The notes under the pieces: model-generated
Told to the model about the DNA's origin: nothing
What the model saw: only the letters and a program-made list of their open reading frames with translations
The model's database searches: none
Shown: positions 34,966 to 44,712 of the stretch, piece by piece
How positions within the stretch are numbered: position 1 is the first letter of the stretch
Layout of the letters: every line of letters starts with the position of its first letter
Made by a program: the position numbers and the translations under genes
Origin: CAWARU01 sp963784575
Lineage (GTDB): Bacteria > Pseudomonadota > Gammaproteobacteria > UBA6186 > Azoamicaceae
Assembly: GCA_963784575.1 (NCBI GenBank)
Contig: CAWARU010000001.1
Location: 3,348,001-3,412,000 of the forward strand
Direction: 5' to 3'
DNA: 64,000 nt

Positions 34966-36792
34966 TCACCTAAAACGTTTTACTATAGGTTTATCCAAAA
35001 CCCTTGTTTCTGAAGACTCTCTTAATTCACTCGCAATAGAAGCAGACGTAGGCGCAGGCCCTGAAGCAGCTGCAGTTGGTTCTGTCGTTTTCTCGCTTCT
35101 ATATGTGCTCAAATCACATTTTTTTAAAAAACCACTATAGATCCAAGCCTTCGCAAACACCAAATCTCCCTTCTCTGGAATAGCATTTTTACATCCAGGA
35201 GGTGTGGCGGATGGTTTTTCTTGTTCTTGTATCGCATTCCCATCAATCATATGTTGCTCTAGCACCCAAATATTGATGTCTATATTACGTATCGGATCGA
35301 TTCGTAATGTTACCCAATAGGCTTTCTTTAATGCTGAATGCTTCTTATCTGTTTCCGAAGCTGCAGGCTCTATTTTTAGACAAATACCTTGAACATACTG
35401 TTCATTACTTGGAACACCGTTTTTCAAAATAGTATTTTTTTCGTTAGGAATGACCCCATGTATAAGTTCATACCCAGGACGGTAAGGGTATGGCCTTTGA
35501 TAAGGTATATGCGAAGCAGGCGTGTTTTCTTGACAAGGCATAGGCTTACGAACAAGCCAAGATGCGATCCCCCCCACATACATTGCAAGCACATCTCCCG
35601 ATTCCAAATCTTTGTACTTGGCAAGAAAAGCTATGGGATATAGCGTTAAATTTAGTTTTTGAACTTTAGAGTCTCGTAATGCACGAGCAGCAGCTTCTTC
35701 AGGCATAGAAGCGTGTATTGCATTTAGACAATCTTTATGATCAGAATTTAATATTTCTACAGTTAAGAGACACTCCAAGGCGTTTTGATACATAAATTGC
35801 TGTTTTACTTTGCAATAATATGTAAATTCTTTAGTAATTCCCACAGGATACACTGCATGAATTTCTGGATATCCAGCCCAGATCGAGACAGGCATATAAA
35901 GCCACATTGTACTACCCAGTGAAATTTTGCCTACATATAGCGGATTTGATATCGCTCTAGCATTATGATATTGCAGTCGTTCTCCAATGGTTTCGAGGCC
36001 AGAATCAGGCGTTTCTATGTCTAGATGCCAATTACGATTTACATATTTCAATAAGAATGGAATTAATTCATTTTTATCTCCCAGGACTGACAGCCAAGGA
36101 TTGGTATAATTGGCTTGGTCATGAATTAAAGAAACGGTAATTCCACGAGCTTTATTTATTTCAATCATAGATTTAGATTCCGCTACCTTATTTGATTCTA
36201 GGATTTGATAAACCTCTCTTGCGGTAGGCCGTTTGTTTGGATCCCTTTGAATACAATGCAATATCAATGATTGCAAAGCTTTTGGAACCCACTTTGGCAA
36301 TTTAGCTTTAATGTCGGCAAACAGCACTTTTTCAGATTGTAAATAACGTTCTAATAAATATTTAGCGAGCAGCCCGCTTTCTTTTGGTTTTTCCATTAAG
36401 GTTAAATTAGGGCACCAGCCGTCTTCCCAAGATCCTCCAGTTAACAACACAATCAAAGTATGCGCAAAATGGAAAATATCGGAAGCTTTACTGAAACAAT
36501 TTTCACCCACACTTTTCTTGTCCAAACTTTCAGGCGCTACTGCTCTTAGGGTTTTGATTCTGTCAGCTTTGAAAAGTTCTTCTGCATCTTGTTGTGGATT
36601 TTGGCTTAAACGGCCCGAGCTGAGATTGCCATGAACTTGTTCGTTTTCATGCAGCGAGCTCAATTTTTTGGCGACAGTCATAGCAAAAGTGAGTATCGGT
36701 TCAATCTTTTCTGGATTCGAAGTGCTCCAATCTTGGCTTTCCTTTATTTTGGCATCGTTTGTTATTTTTTTGGATATTTCATCCAACTTCAA
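34966..36792 (-). CDS. protein kinase C-lobe-like protein (probable pseudokinase)
   Basis: A 608-residue protein starting directly inside a kinase C-lobe. It has a catalytic-loop-like HGNLSSGRL (residues 54-62, no catalytic Asp), VAPESL in place of the APE motif, SKASDIFHFAHTLIVLLTGG as helix F, and QRDPNKRPTAREV as the closing Arg motif. No N-lobe, Gly-rich loop or VAIK lysine is present, so it should not bind and transfer phosphate by itself. The rest (residues 210-608) is unrecognised, with Cys, Trp and Tyr-rich segments. Its ATG overlaps the stop of the 36789 gene by four bases, so the two are translationally coupled and may pair. It ends KPIVKRFR. Confidence 0.78.
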   Translation of the reverse strand: MKLDEISKKITNDAKIKESQDWSTSNPEKIEPILTFAMTVAKKLSSLHENEQVHGNLSSGRLSQNPQQDAEELFKADRIKTLRAVAPESLDKKSVGENCFSKASDIFHFAHTLIVLLTGGSWEDGWCPNLTLMEKPKESGLLAKYLLERYLQSEKVLFADIKAKLPKWVPKALQSLILHCIQRDPNKRPTAREVYQILESNKVAESKSMIEINKARGITVSLIHDQANYTNPWLSVLGDKNELIPFLLKYVNRNWHLDIETPDSGLETIGERLQYHNARAISNPLYVGKISLGSTMWLYMPVSIWAGYPEIHAVYPVGITKEFTYYCKVKQQFMYQNALECLLTVEILNSDHKDCLNAIHASMPEEAAARALRDSKVQKLNLTLYPIAFLAKYKDLESGDVLAMYVGGIASWLVRKPMPCQENTPASHIPYQRPYPYRPGYELIHGVIPNEKNTILKNGVPSNEQYVQGICLKIEPAASETDKKHSALKKAYWVTLRIDPIRNIDINIWVLEQHMIDGNAIQEQEKPSATPPGCKNAIPEKGDLVFAKAWIYSGFLKKCDLSTYRSEKTTEPTAAASGPAPTSASIASELRESSETRVLDKPIVKRFR

Positions 36793-39272
36793 AAGGATAG
36801 TTTCAAATTCATTTCTCCTGAAATATCTACAATCTCTTTTTCAGCTGGTTCATCGCTGAAAATTTTTGTTTTAGCTGTTTTGATTAATTCCTTTACGTTG
36901 GAATCAGCCATGAAACGCTCGCATCCTTCAAATAGGAAAGGAAATAAAGGTCTATCATGAACATTTGCAAAACCAGCGCCATTCTTAAGCAATTCATATG
37001 CTATTTTAAACTGACTGTCTTTCAAAGCAAGATGCAAGGCTGTGAGACCCGAATCGGATCCCTTTCCAAGTATGACAGCATCAAGTTCACTACAGCCTTT
37101 TTTCAATAAAGTTCGAACAACCCCCCATTTCTGCTTTATTGCATAAGCTAGAATTGCACTGTTCTCCCTTGCTATTTTTTGAATCTCAACAGTCTTTTTT
37201 ACTTTTTCATTTTTTTCGAGAACTTTGGCTGTTGATTGAATCTTTCCAGATTCTCCAGAAATTTTCTCTGCAAGTTTTAACTGGTCTGAATTGAAGGCAT
37301 TCAAAAATTGGGCGGTTTTATCACGAAAGCAAGGATCCGAATTCCCTATGGTCCGCCAGTTTATAACACGGTAGTTTAAAACTTGTATTGTATGGTATTT
37401 GCTGGTGAGCGCAAAAATATTATGCTCTTTTGTCTGTAGAAATCCCAAAATCTCACGCATCAATACATCTGGTAATGCTGCTGCTATTAATTTTGGCTGT
37501 TTGGGACGGCTGTCTCGATCACAACGGCAGTGTTCTGATTCACCATCACACCACATTTGCTTCTCTGCAAAAAGCATCGAGGTCTTCAATAGCTTTTTAG
37601 GATTATATCGTGTAAGCTCTTCAAATTCCATATCTGAATACAATATTTCTCCTAGCGCAAACGATGGGAAGTGACGAATGCCATAGAAGGGAGTCGCAAA
37701 GCCATTCCATTCAAATAAAGGCAAATGATTAAAATGCTTTAATTTGTGCCTCCAAATGGCTCTTGTTCGCACTGGAAGCTTTGGATTGAGAAATCTTGAA
37801 TCTTGGCTTTTGGGCATCGGGTGAATTTTATCCTGAATGGCTTTAGTTTCAGCGCTTAGCTTTTCTAGAATAATTTTAGCCTTGCCAGATTTTGGTTCAT
37901 AATTTTTTAACAATTCAGCCTGAACTTTGCTGCCATAGAGATGTTCATAGATACTACCAGGACAGAGTTCTTCTTTATCTGCAATCAATTCCAAGCAGGT
38001 TCTGTTTAGGTCCATCCAAAGCTTTGGTTTCTCTTCTACAAAATTTGTAATATTAGAATTCTCAAGAGTTTTGAGTTCAGCCACTATTTTATCAATGTGC
38101 GGCCGTTTTGAGGGCGAATAATTCAAACATCTGAGGATAATCTGCGTCAAAGAATCTGGACACCATTTTGGAATATGGCTTTTTATAAGAGCATAATCAT
38201 TTTTTATGGCTTTTAAATACTTGAAGAAAGGGGGCATTTGCTTTGTATCATTTTTGCTTTGTTTTATCCAATCGTTGTCCTCATTGTCCCAAGAACTGCC
38301 TGTAATAAGCTCAAGTAATGCATGGCCGAATTGAAACACATCTGAAGCAGCACTGAATTTATTCTGATCAATGTAGCATTCAGGTGCTAGTCCTCTTTTG
38401 AAGCCAGCGCCTGTAACAATCATTCCTACATTATCATTTCTTTGAATTCTCATATAGTCTATGGAAACGTCGCCGTGTACGATACCATTTTGATGCAAAT
38501 GAGATAAACCCTCTGCCACCCCTCTGGCCAGTTTAAGCACAGCTAATTGCCGAGAACTTGCAAGGTTGATCAATTCTCTTTTATCCACAAATTTTACAGT
38601 ACTATATAAAGGCTGGAAGATTAGGACAAAAGGTATGATTTCTCCCATCGCTGCTCGAACACTGCAAGCTATTCCAATTGGGCCAATAACATTAGGATGT
38701 GAATGAGCACATCGTCCTAAGAAACCCTTTATATCACAGTGTTCCAATTGCGGAGCTATAAGAGTTCCCATTCGACCCGCAACTGTGGTGCGGAAGGCTC
38801 GTGACCATGGAAACATGCAAAAACCCGCAGTATTAGCTGGAAGATCTTCTCTGTTATTATAGAAGTCTTTCCCTGGCACAAAGAATTTGAATGGAGTATT
38901 TGTATCTTCTGTATGTGTTGGTGCTGACATGCTTACCAACGCGCGAGCGAGTGCGACTGAAGGCGCTTTTTTTACAGCTTCTTGGCTTATTTCTGCAGCG
39001 CTTACTTCAGCAATCAAATTGTATGCAGCTTGGCTATCGCGTGGAGTGCCATCAAAACCAAAATAATGCTGAAATGCAACTTCTAGAAGTGCATATGCTG
39101 ATTTTTCAATAATCTCAATTCTATCCTTTTCCGCTTGCTCCTTTTCTGCTTGTACCTTTTCTCTTCTTTCCTCTGCTATTGTCTCTTGTGCACCGTTTTC
39201 TTGTGTTTCCTTCTGTAATTTTTGCTCTAACTCTGTTTTTAATTCATGAATTTTTTCAGGTGTGGTGCTCAT
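36789..39272 (-). CDS. kinase-like, F-box-like and ankyrin protein
   Basis: An 827-residue protein. The N-terminus is a charged coiled coil (residues 5-60). A kinase-like domain spans about 180-410: IVHGDVSIDYM in the catalytic loop (Asp kept, no Asn), TGAGF in place of DFG, APECY for APE, SAASDVFQFGHALLEL for helix F and SPSKRPHIDKIV near its end. Loss of the DFG Asp suggests a pseudokinase or an unusual kinase. Around residue 600, LPDVLMREILGFLQTKE resembles an F-box, and ankyrin-like repeats (SGLTALHLALKDSQFKIAYELLKNGA) end the protein. The combination points to a eukaryotic-like effector acting on host ubiquitin or signalling (inference). It is operonic with the kinase C-lobe gene downstream. 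Confidence 0.78.
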   Translation of the reverse strand: MSTTPEKIHELKTELEQKLQKETQENGAQETIAEERREKVQAEKEQAEKDRIEIIEKSAYALLEVAFQHYFGFDGTPRDSQAAYNLIAEVSAAEISQEAVKKAPSVALARALVSMSAPTHTEDTNTPFKFFVPGKDFYNNREDLPANTAGFCMFPWSRAFRTTVAGRMGTLIAPQLEHCDIKGFLGRCAHSHPNVIGPIGIACSVRAAMGEIIPFVLIFQPLYSTVKFVDKRELINLASSRQLAVLKLARGVAEGLSHLHQNGIVHGDVSIDYMRIQRNDNVGMIVTGAGFKRGLAPECYIDQNKFSAASDVFQFGHALLELITGSSWDNEDNDWIKQSKNDTKQMPPFFKYLKAIKNDYALIKSHIPKWCPDSLTQIILRCLNYSPSKRPHIDKIVAELKTLENSNITNFVEEKPKLWMDLNRTCLELIADKEELCPGSIYEHLYGSKVQAELLKNYEPKSGKAKIILEKLSAETKAIQDKIHPMPKSQDSRFLNPKLPVRTRAIWRHKLKHFNHLPLFEWNGFATPFYGIRHFPSFALGEILYSDMEFEELTRYNPKKLLKTSMLFAEKQMWCDGESEHCRCDRDSRPKQPKLIAAALPDVLMREILGFLQTKEHNIFALTSKYHTIQVLNYRVINWRTIGNSDPCFRDKTAQFLNAFNSDQLKLAEKISGESGKIQSTAKVLEKNEKVKKTVEIQKIARENSAILAYAIKQKWGVVRTLLKKGCSELDAVILGKGSDSGLTALHLALKDSQFKIAYELLKNGAGFANVHDRPLFPFLFEGCERFMADSNVKELIKTAKTKIFSDEPAEKEIVDISGEMNLKLSF

Positions 39273-39546
39273 GTATATCCCCTTAATTAATACAATTTTT
39301 GATAATAATATTTGAACCCGTCAAAGTCCTTTTTTGAAGATTTCTCGTATTGTGTTTAGTTAAATGCCTACTATTCTATTCTTTGACTTTGGATTTTATT
39401 TGACCTTATATGTTTCTCGGCTATTATTATATCAACCTAAAAAAGTTAACTCAATAATTTAGTTAAATAACCTTATAATAATTTCATTCGAATCCTGCGA
39501 ATCCTGATGCCCAAAGGTTTGGAATATCATTGTCCTAATTTCGAAG

Positions 39547-42500
39547 TTAATAGAATTTTCTGTTAATTTGCTTTGTTTTCTTGCTGTTAGAATCTTCACT
39601 CCCCTCTTGGCGGGTATCCTCGCGACTCTCTTGCAATTGATATCTATTAAAAATGATGTCGCTCATCCTAGCGCGCGATTGGCAAATGGATTGCCAGTTT
39701 ACTTGAGAAGGTGAGAGAGCAGCAACTTCCTTGCCATGCTTCTTCTTCTCTTTCTTGACAGTCCTCGGCACAACACTGAGATAAGACAAAATAAGATCTT
39801 TTATATCCTTTTCTGCACCTTGATCTGCTCTTAAATATTGTGTTCTAAATAATAAAAAATGCAAATATGGCCTTAATTCTCTTAATAAGGGATAAGTTTC
39901 AATTCTTATTGCACCCGTTTTCTTTGTCTTAATGATCAAGGATTTATTTTGTTCAATTCGTTTATAAATGTTGTTCTGGAGAATTATTTTTAGCATGGCA
40001 AGGGATTCATCCAATCGCTCTTGTGCCAGTTCATTGTCTGATGCTATGCTGAGTTTTTCACAATAGTACTTTTTAATATGGGTGAGATTCTTGTCATACA
40101 GTATTAAAGTCCAATGCTGAAGCATGTCATCCGCAATGGATTTCAAAACAGTATAATCTACAGAAACTTGCATATTCAATTCTGCTGATTGAAAGCTTTT
40201 AAGCAGGCCTGTCAAATACTCTGCCTTTACCTTTAGGAAGAGATTGATGCAGCTATTGTGGTAATGAATTAAACAATTCTCAATGGATGCTCTGGTTAAT
40301 AAAACATTTTGCTCCAATGGCAAGGATTGTGTGGTATCGAAAAGCGTATGGCCGAGCTCATCGAGTTCATTGATTGATATATTATGCTCTATTAATGCTT
40401 TATAAATATCATCCCGGCGATGTCGAAGAGCGAGGTGCAGAGGCCGCAATTTTATGCTATTTTTCAGATCCGCAAAGGTGAGGTCATCACTTTTCCAGGG
40501 CATATCAGCAGCGCGCTTCACATATTCTGTTATTTTTTCCCATAAAAGGATGGGATTTACATTGGAACCCATTATGCTCCGCTGCCTTAGATAAAGCCTG
40601 GCAAGCTCAAGCTGCGCTTCTCCCGAGCATATCTCTGCCGCAATTTCTCCCAAATCATGCATCATCTTCATTCTATAAGTAAACCTCTCTGCTTCGCTTT
40701 TTGCATCGATATATTCTTTATCTGAGATCACGCTCGGTTCATATTCATAAAGTGAAATTAGTTCAGTACTTGCTCTTTTGTAACCTTGTTTCAATGCAGC
40801 CTTAAACCAATAAAAAGCCTGTTCGTTACGATAAGTTCTTTGCTCTGCAACAGTTTTTCGATCACTATATTCTTCAGCAGGGATTGGTTTAGTACCGCGA
40901 TAATGTAAGCCAAGGTTAAATTGTCCCACATAATCCCCTTTTTCTGCAGTCAATTTATTCCAATAGAATGCTTTATGAGCACGGTAAAGAGCCCTTTCTC
41001 TCTCTTCTTTAATATTCTTATATTCACTGGCTGGGATATAATCTGTATGATTTGGCAAACCATATAGATACCCCAAATTCACGGCAGCATCCACTCTTCC
41101 TTGCTCGGCTGCTGCTTTCAACCATTTAAAAGCAAGCTTTTTGCGAATCAGCGATCTTGTCTCTTCATCTTCTGCCCATCCATACGCACGGTCAGGCAAT
41201 TCTTTATCTCCTAAACATGCTAATCCAATTTTTTCTTGTGCCAGGGGTGAACCTTCTTCAGCAGCTGAAAAGCAAAGATCGGAGTACATTTTCATGCGAT
41301 AGCTATCTCTCTCCGCATCATCCTTAAAATTTTCTTTTTCAGAAATAGCACCTTTATAAGTTTTAGTTTCATAGCTCGGAGCCATGGGATCATTCAAATA
41401 TATTGAAGCTAACTCTAACTTTGCAGCAGTATGTCCATTTCCTGCCGCCCTTGCAAAAAAATAATAAGTCCACTCTTTAGGCGAATCATTATTGAAAGAC
41501 AACCCAAATATGTCTTCGAAGAAGTTTTTAAATATATTTGGATCGATTATTTGGCATAATCGGCCTGCCAAATATTGAGCATTAATGATTCCTGCTTCTG
41601 CCGATTTCGCCGCCCACAAAAGTGCGTGGCGCAAGCGATGTTGCTCACTCGTCTTAGCATCGCTTTCGGATAATCCAAAGTCAGCGGAAGGGAGCCCTAT
41701 GTTTTCATAGAAACAAAGCGAAAATCGGTACTGCGCGTGCTTATGTCCTTGTTTTGCTGCCTTTTCTAGCCAATAAAACGCACGCTCATTGCAATACGCA
41801 TTTTTTTGAGCTTTTGACTTTAAAAAACCGAATTCCTCTGGCGGGATTCCAACCCTATGCAAATAATTCATTCCAAGGTGAAATGCTCCGCTTGAATGAT
41901 TGTGTTGTGCTGCAAATTTAAACCAATAAAATGCTTTTTGTTCTCTATGCAATTTTTTTTCATGTTCTTCCTTGATTCCCTGATATTCAGTTTCAGGTAT
42001 ATATTCTGGATATTTCTTGTAGATGCAGCCCAAATTGTCAGCTGAAACAACCATCCCTTGCTCTGCTGCAGCTTTAAGCCACTTAAAAGCCTGTATTTTG
42101 TAGATAATTTTGCTTGAATGTTTCGTTTGTTCAATTTGTAATTTAGGGTTTGGCCAATCATTGATAAAATAATCCAGACCCATTGCTTCTTCTGCTTCCG
42201 GAACGCCCCTTTCTGCCGCAAGAATGCAAAGTTCATAGCATTTTTTGTTCCGATAAGCTTCGCTTTTCCGAGAATCAGCAAAAGATAGCCCCTCATAACT
42301 CGGAGATTTAGGATCTTTTTGATAGATAAGGGCCAATTCATATATAGCCGCAGCATGTCCTTGCGCTGCTGCCTTTGCAAAACACCAAAATTCAGGGCTT
42401 TCGCTGTAGAGGCATGAGTTCTGATTCTGTGAGCCAGAACTGAGATCGCTAAAACCCGTCATCATCATGTTTAATTCTGGACTTAATGAGCCAACCCAAG

Positions 42501-43644
42501 ACATGAGCTTTTTTGCGAGCCACCCAAATTCTGACTTTAATGTTTTAAATGAGGCTATAATCTTCGGTACAATATTTTTATTTTTCAAAAAATACATTCC
42601 TGCCAGATATTGCGCCTCTTTGCTTCCTGAAGCTGCAGCCCTCCTACACCAGATAACAGCTTGGGCTTTTTGATATGATTCTAGTATTTCTTTTTCCAAT
42701 TTCTTGTCATCTAAAGTGATCTGCTCAATTTTGGGAATATTTATATTATTCGAATGGCAGTTCACCAAATTTAAACATGCCGCAGGAGATTTTCCACTCT
42801 CTGCGGCAAGATGATACCACCTATAGGATTCGTGCTGAAGGTAGAGCGATTTTTCTGATGCCTCTTTAATCTTAGACAACTCCTCTGGCGGAATTCCGAT
42901 ATTCTTTGAGTAATACTCCCCGAGCAGGGTTTGTGCCAGAACATTTCCTGATTTTGCTGCAATCATAAAATAGTGGAATGCCATTTTTTGTCGATGTAAT
43001 GTTCTGCTTGCCTCATTATCACAGCCTGCATACTGTTCTTCTGGAATGAGCCCCTTATGATAGGCAATTCCTTGCCGAATTATCGCAGACTTAACGCCTA
43101 AATTTAATAGAATACTATTCAAATCAAAGAAATGCTTGTGTTTAGCAGTTTCTACGCCCGATGGTTCTTCTGTTTTGAAGCTTATAGTCCCTTTCGGAAT
43201 TTTTAAAGTTTTTATCTCGTTCAAAAACAGTTCGATTTCTCGAAGAACCTCCTGTCTTGTAGTCATTGAAACATTTTTCAATAAAATTTCCATCACGATT
43301 CTCTCAACATCGAATAGCATTGCTGCATAATTAAAGAATACATGAAAATGGCATGTTTCTATTGCGGATTTTTCTAGCAATATTTTCAATAACTTTGAAG
43401 AAAGCTCCGAGCCTATTATTAGGCTATTTTCCAGAATAGCATTCAAAACACTTTCATTTCGTATGAAGAGTGTATCAAAGGTGAGCCGTCTATTTTCGAA
43501 GTATTTTAAAGTGTCTTCAAAACGCAGCAATCCTTTATTGTTCAAATGTGAGAGAACTTTCGATTTTTTAATGGCTTCTAGAAGGTGAGAAGATCGCACT
43601 TCTTCGCGGCTTCGGCTTCGAGCCCCGGATATTTGTGGAAACAT
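39547..43644 (-). CDS. giant Sel1-repeat protein
   Basis: A 1365-residue protein. Residues 190-1060 are about fifteen Sel1-like repeats of 36-50 residues, with the usual AFYWFKxAAxQGHxxAQxxLGxxY pattern; many repeats are spaced by a charged insert (PPEEY...KEEHEKxLYRxxKAFYW). Around residue 1090 a short ankyrin-like unit appears (LRPLHLALRHRRDDIYKALIE). The C-terminus contains DIKDLILSYLSVVP and ends in a basic segment (SKKTKQINRKFY). It is most likely a Dot/Icm effector scaffold, from the family and location; no enzymatic domain is visible. The 273-base gap to the kinase-like operon downstream suggests separate transcription. Confidence 0.85.
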   Translation of the reverse strand: MFPQISGARSRSREEVRSSHLLEAIKKSKVLSHLNNKGLLRFEDTLKYFENRRLTFDTLFIRNESVLNAILENSLIIGSELSSKLLKILLEKSAIETCHFHVFFNYAAMLFDVERIVMEILLKNVSMTTRQEVLREIELFLNEIKTLKIPKGTISFKTEEPSGVETAKHKHFFDLNSILLNLGVKSAIIRQGIAYHKGLIPEEQYAGCDNEASRTLHRQKMAFHYFMIAAKSGNVLAQTLLGEYYSKNIGIPPEELSKIKEASEKSLYLQHESYRWYHLAAESGKSPAACLNLVNCHSNNINIPKIEQITLDDKKLEKEILESYQKAQAVIWCRRAAASGSKEAQYLAGMYFLKNKNIVPKIIASFKTLKSEFGWLAKKLMSWVGSLSPELNMMMTGFSDLSSGSQNQNSCLYSESPEFWCFAKAAAQGHAAAIYELALIYQKDPKSPSYEGLSFADSRKSEAYRNKKCYELCILAAERGVPEAEEAMGLDYFINDWPNPKLQIEQTKHSSKIIYKIQAFKWLKAAAEQGMVVSADNLGCIYKKYPEYIPETEYQGIKEEHEKKLHREQKAFYWFKFAAQHNHSSGAFHLGMNYLHRVGIPPEEFGFLKSKAQKNAYCNERAFYWLEKAAKQGHKHAQYRFSLCFYENIGLPSADFGLSESDAKTSEQHRLRHALLWAAKSAEAGIINAQYLAGRLCQIIDPNIFKNFFEDIFGLSFNNDSPKEWTYYFFARAAGNGHTAAKLELASIYLNDPMAPSYETKTYKGAISEKENFKDDAERDSYRMKMYSDLCFSAAEEGSPLAQEKIGLACLGDKELPDRAYGWAEDEETRSLIRKKLAFKWLKAAAEQGRVDAAVNLGYLYGLPNHTDYIPASEYKNIKEERERALYRAHKAFYWNKLTAEKGDYVGQFNLGLHYRGTKPIPAEEYSDRKTVAEQRTYRNEQAFYWFKAALKQGYKRASTELISLYEYEPSVISDKEYIDAKSEAERFTYRMKMMHDLGEIAAEICSGEAQLELARLYLRQRSIMGSNVNPILLWEKITEYVKRAADMPWKSDDLTFADLKNSIKLRPLHLALRHRRDDIYKALIEHNISINELDELGHTLFDTTQSLPLEQNVLLTRASIENCLIHYHNSCINLFLKVKAEYLTGLLKSFQSAELNMQVSVDYTVLKSIADDMLQHWTLILYDKNLTHIKKYYCEKLSIASDNELAQERLDESLAMLKIILQNNIYKRIEQNKSLIIKTKKTGAIRIETYPLLRELRPYLHFLLFRTQYLRADQGAEKDIKDLILSYLSVVPRTVKKEKKKHGKEVAALSPSQVNWQSICQSRARMSDIIFNRYQLQESREDTRQEGSEDSNSKKTKQINRKFY

Positions 43645-44024
43645 AGCTGTCGGATCCTATTTTCATTCAGACAAAGGATTGAAACGATTTATTTATCTTT
43701 ACGTGAATCCAAGCGATTTAAATGCTAGCTCTTTTACCTTGCTTAGAAACCCTAACATTCTATCCAAGAGGTCATTTTATGGCAAATAATATTATAATCG
43801 CTTTGGCTTAATCGCAATTTATTCTAGCGCCAGAACTGCATGCTTCAAGAACATTTTGCACTCGGCCTTGGCTCCTTTTTATCTTTTTTTGAAAAATCTG
43901 CTGCTTCCACAGAGGTCATCGACATGGTTGTATATCCTCTTGTTTGATTATTATTATACACTAAAATAAAATAACTCTAAGTAGCTGACTATATCATAGC
44001 TAATGAACTTAGGAGATCGCGAGA
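43645..44024. other. intergenic region, no gene supported
   Basis: AT-rich spacer between the Sel1 gene and the CHY-finger gene. A 26-codon minus-strand frame begins at 43925 (MSMTSVEAADFSKKDKK) with GAGG about 10 bases upstream. It resembles the start of a truncated protein, but it is too short to call. Confidence 0.35.
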
Positions 44025-44363
44025 TTAATCGGCGAAATAAAGATGCCAATGATTTTTACATTTTGGATTAAATAATGCTTGGCAGTATGGGCAGGAATTA
44101 TCGCATGAAATATATTGCTGTATTGTAAGTTCTGTGCCACAGTTTCCGCATAACACTGCCAAAGTATTTATTTCATCTACAGACCACTGCTGGCTTTTGG
44201 CGCATGGACTTAATTGTTCGTGACAGTCATAGCATGCCCAGTAAAGTTCGCAACACTTGAATTTAATTGCGATAATATCGCGCTCACTATGATAATGAAT
44301 ACAACCGGTTTTAGGGTTAAGGTTCATGCCATGGACTTTATTGTTGCTAATGAGAGTGATCAA
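44025..44363 (-). CDS. CHY-type zinc-finger protein
   Basis: A 112-residue protein matching the CHY zinc-finger family over its whole length: VHGMNLNPKTGCIHYHSERD, IIAIKFKCCELYWACYDCHE, AVLCGNCGTELTIQQY and CPYCQALFNPKCKNHWHLYF. Nine or more Cys and His residues are placed to bind several zinc ions. In eukaryotes such fingers occur in the Pirh2 ubiquitin ligase and in mitochondrial Hot13; bacterial stand-alone versions are of unknown role. The first ATG is used because the conserved VHG block begins only nine residues later. It lies alone between effector genes. Confidence 0.9.
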   Translation of the reverse strand: MITLISNNKVHGMNLNPKTGCIHYHSERDIIAIKFKCCELYWACYDCHEQLSPCAKSQQWSVDEINTLAVLCGNCGTELTIQQYISCDNSCPYCQALFNPKCKNHWHLYFAD

Positions 44364-44476
44364 ATTCTATTCCTGATTTCTTTATTCCTGAAATTTCTTC
44401 TCTTCAATGTTTCACCATGGAATCACATGCATATTATCAGAGTCAGAGATTGAATATGCTTTATCTTCGATGCATA

Positions 44477-44525
44477 AAAGTACCTGTAATATTCAATGAT
44501 GAGGAATGAACATTACAGGTACTTT
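44477..44525. terminator. hairpin with 14-bp perfect stem
   Basis: Arms 44477-44490 and 44512-44525 are perfectly complementary (AAAGTACCTGTAAT and its reverse complement) around a 21-base loop. It lies in the gap between the CHY-finger and the gene at 44713. A weak T/A-rich stretch flanks it on both sides. It could be a terminator, but no plus-strand gene ends here, so it may instead be a small palindromic repeat. Confidence 0.5.
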
Positions 44526-44712
44526 ATGATAAAATCAATTATCTATATATTTATACAGTAGTAATATTAATTAATATAATATTTGATATAATATAATATT
44601 AAATTGAGCAAATAAGCTCACTAAGACATAATTTAATCTTACTTGAGTATCAAAGTATAAAAGTATAAAAGAATCTACCAACTCAAATTCGCAGATATTT
44701 ACAGGAAAAACG

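Noticed and set aside
43850..43925. A 26-codon minus-strand frame (MSMTSVEAADF...)
   Set aside because: It has a fair ribosome site, but it is too short and matches nothing; at best it is a remnant.
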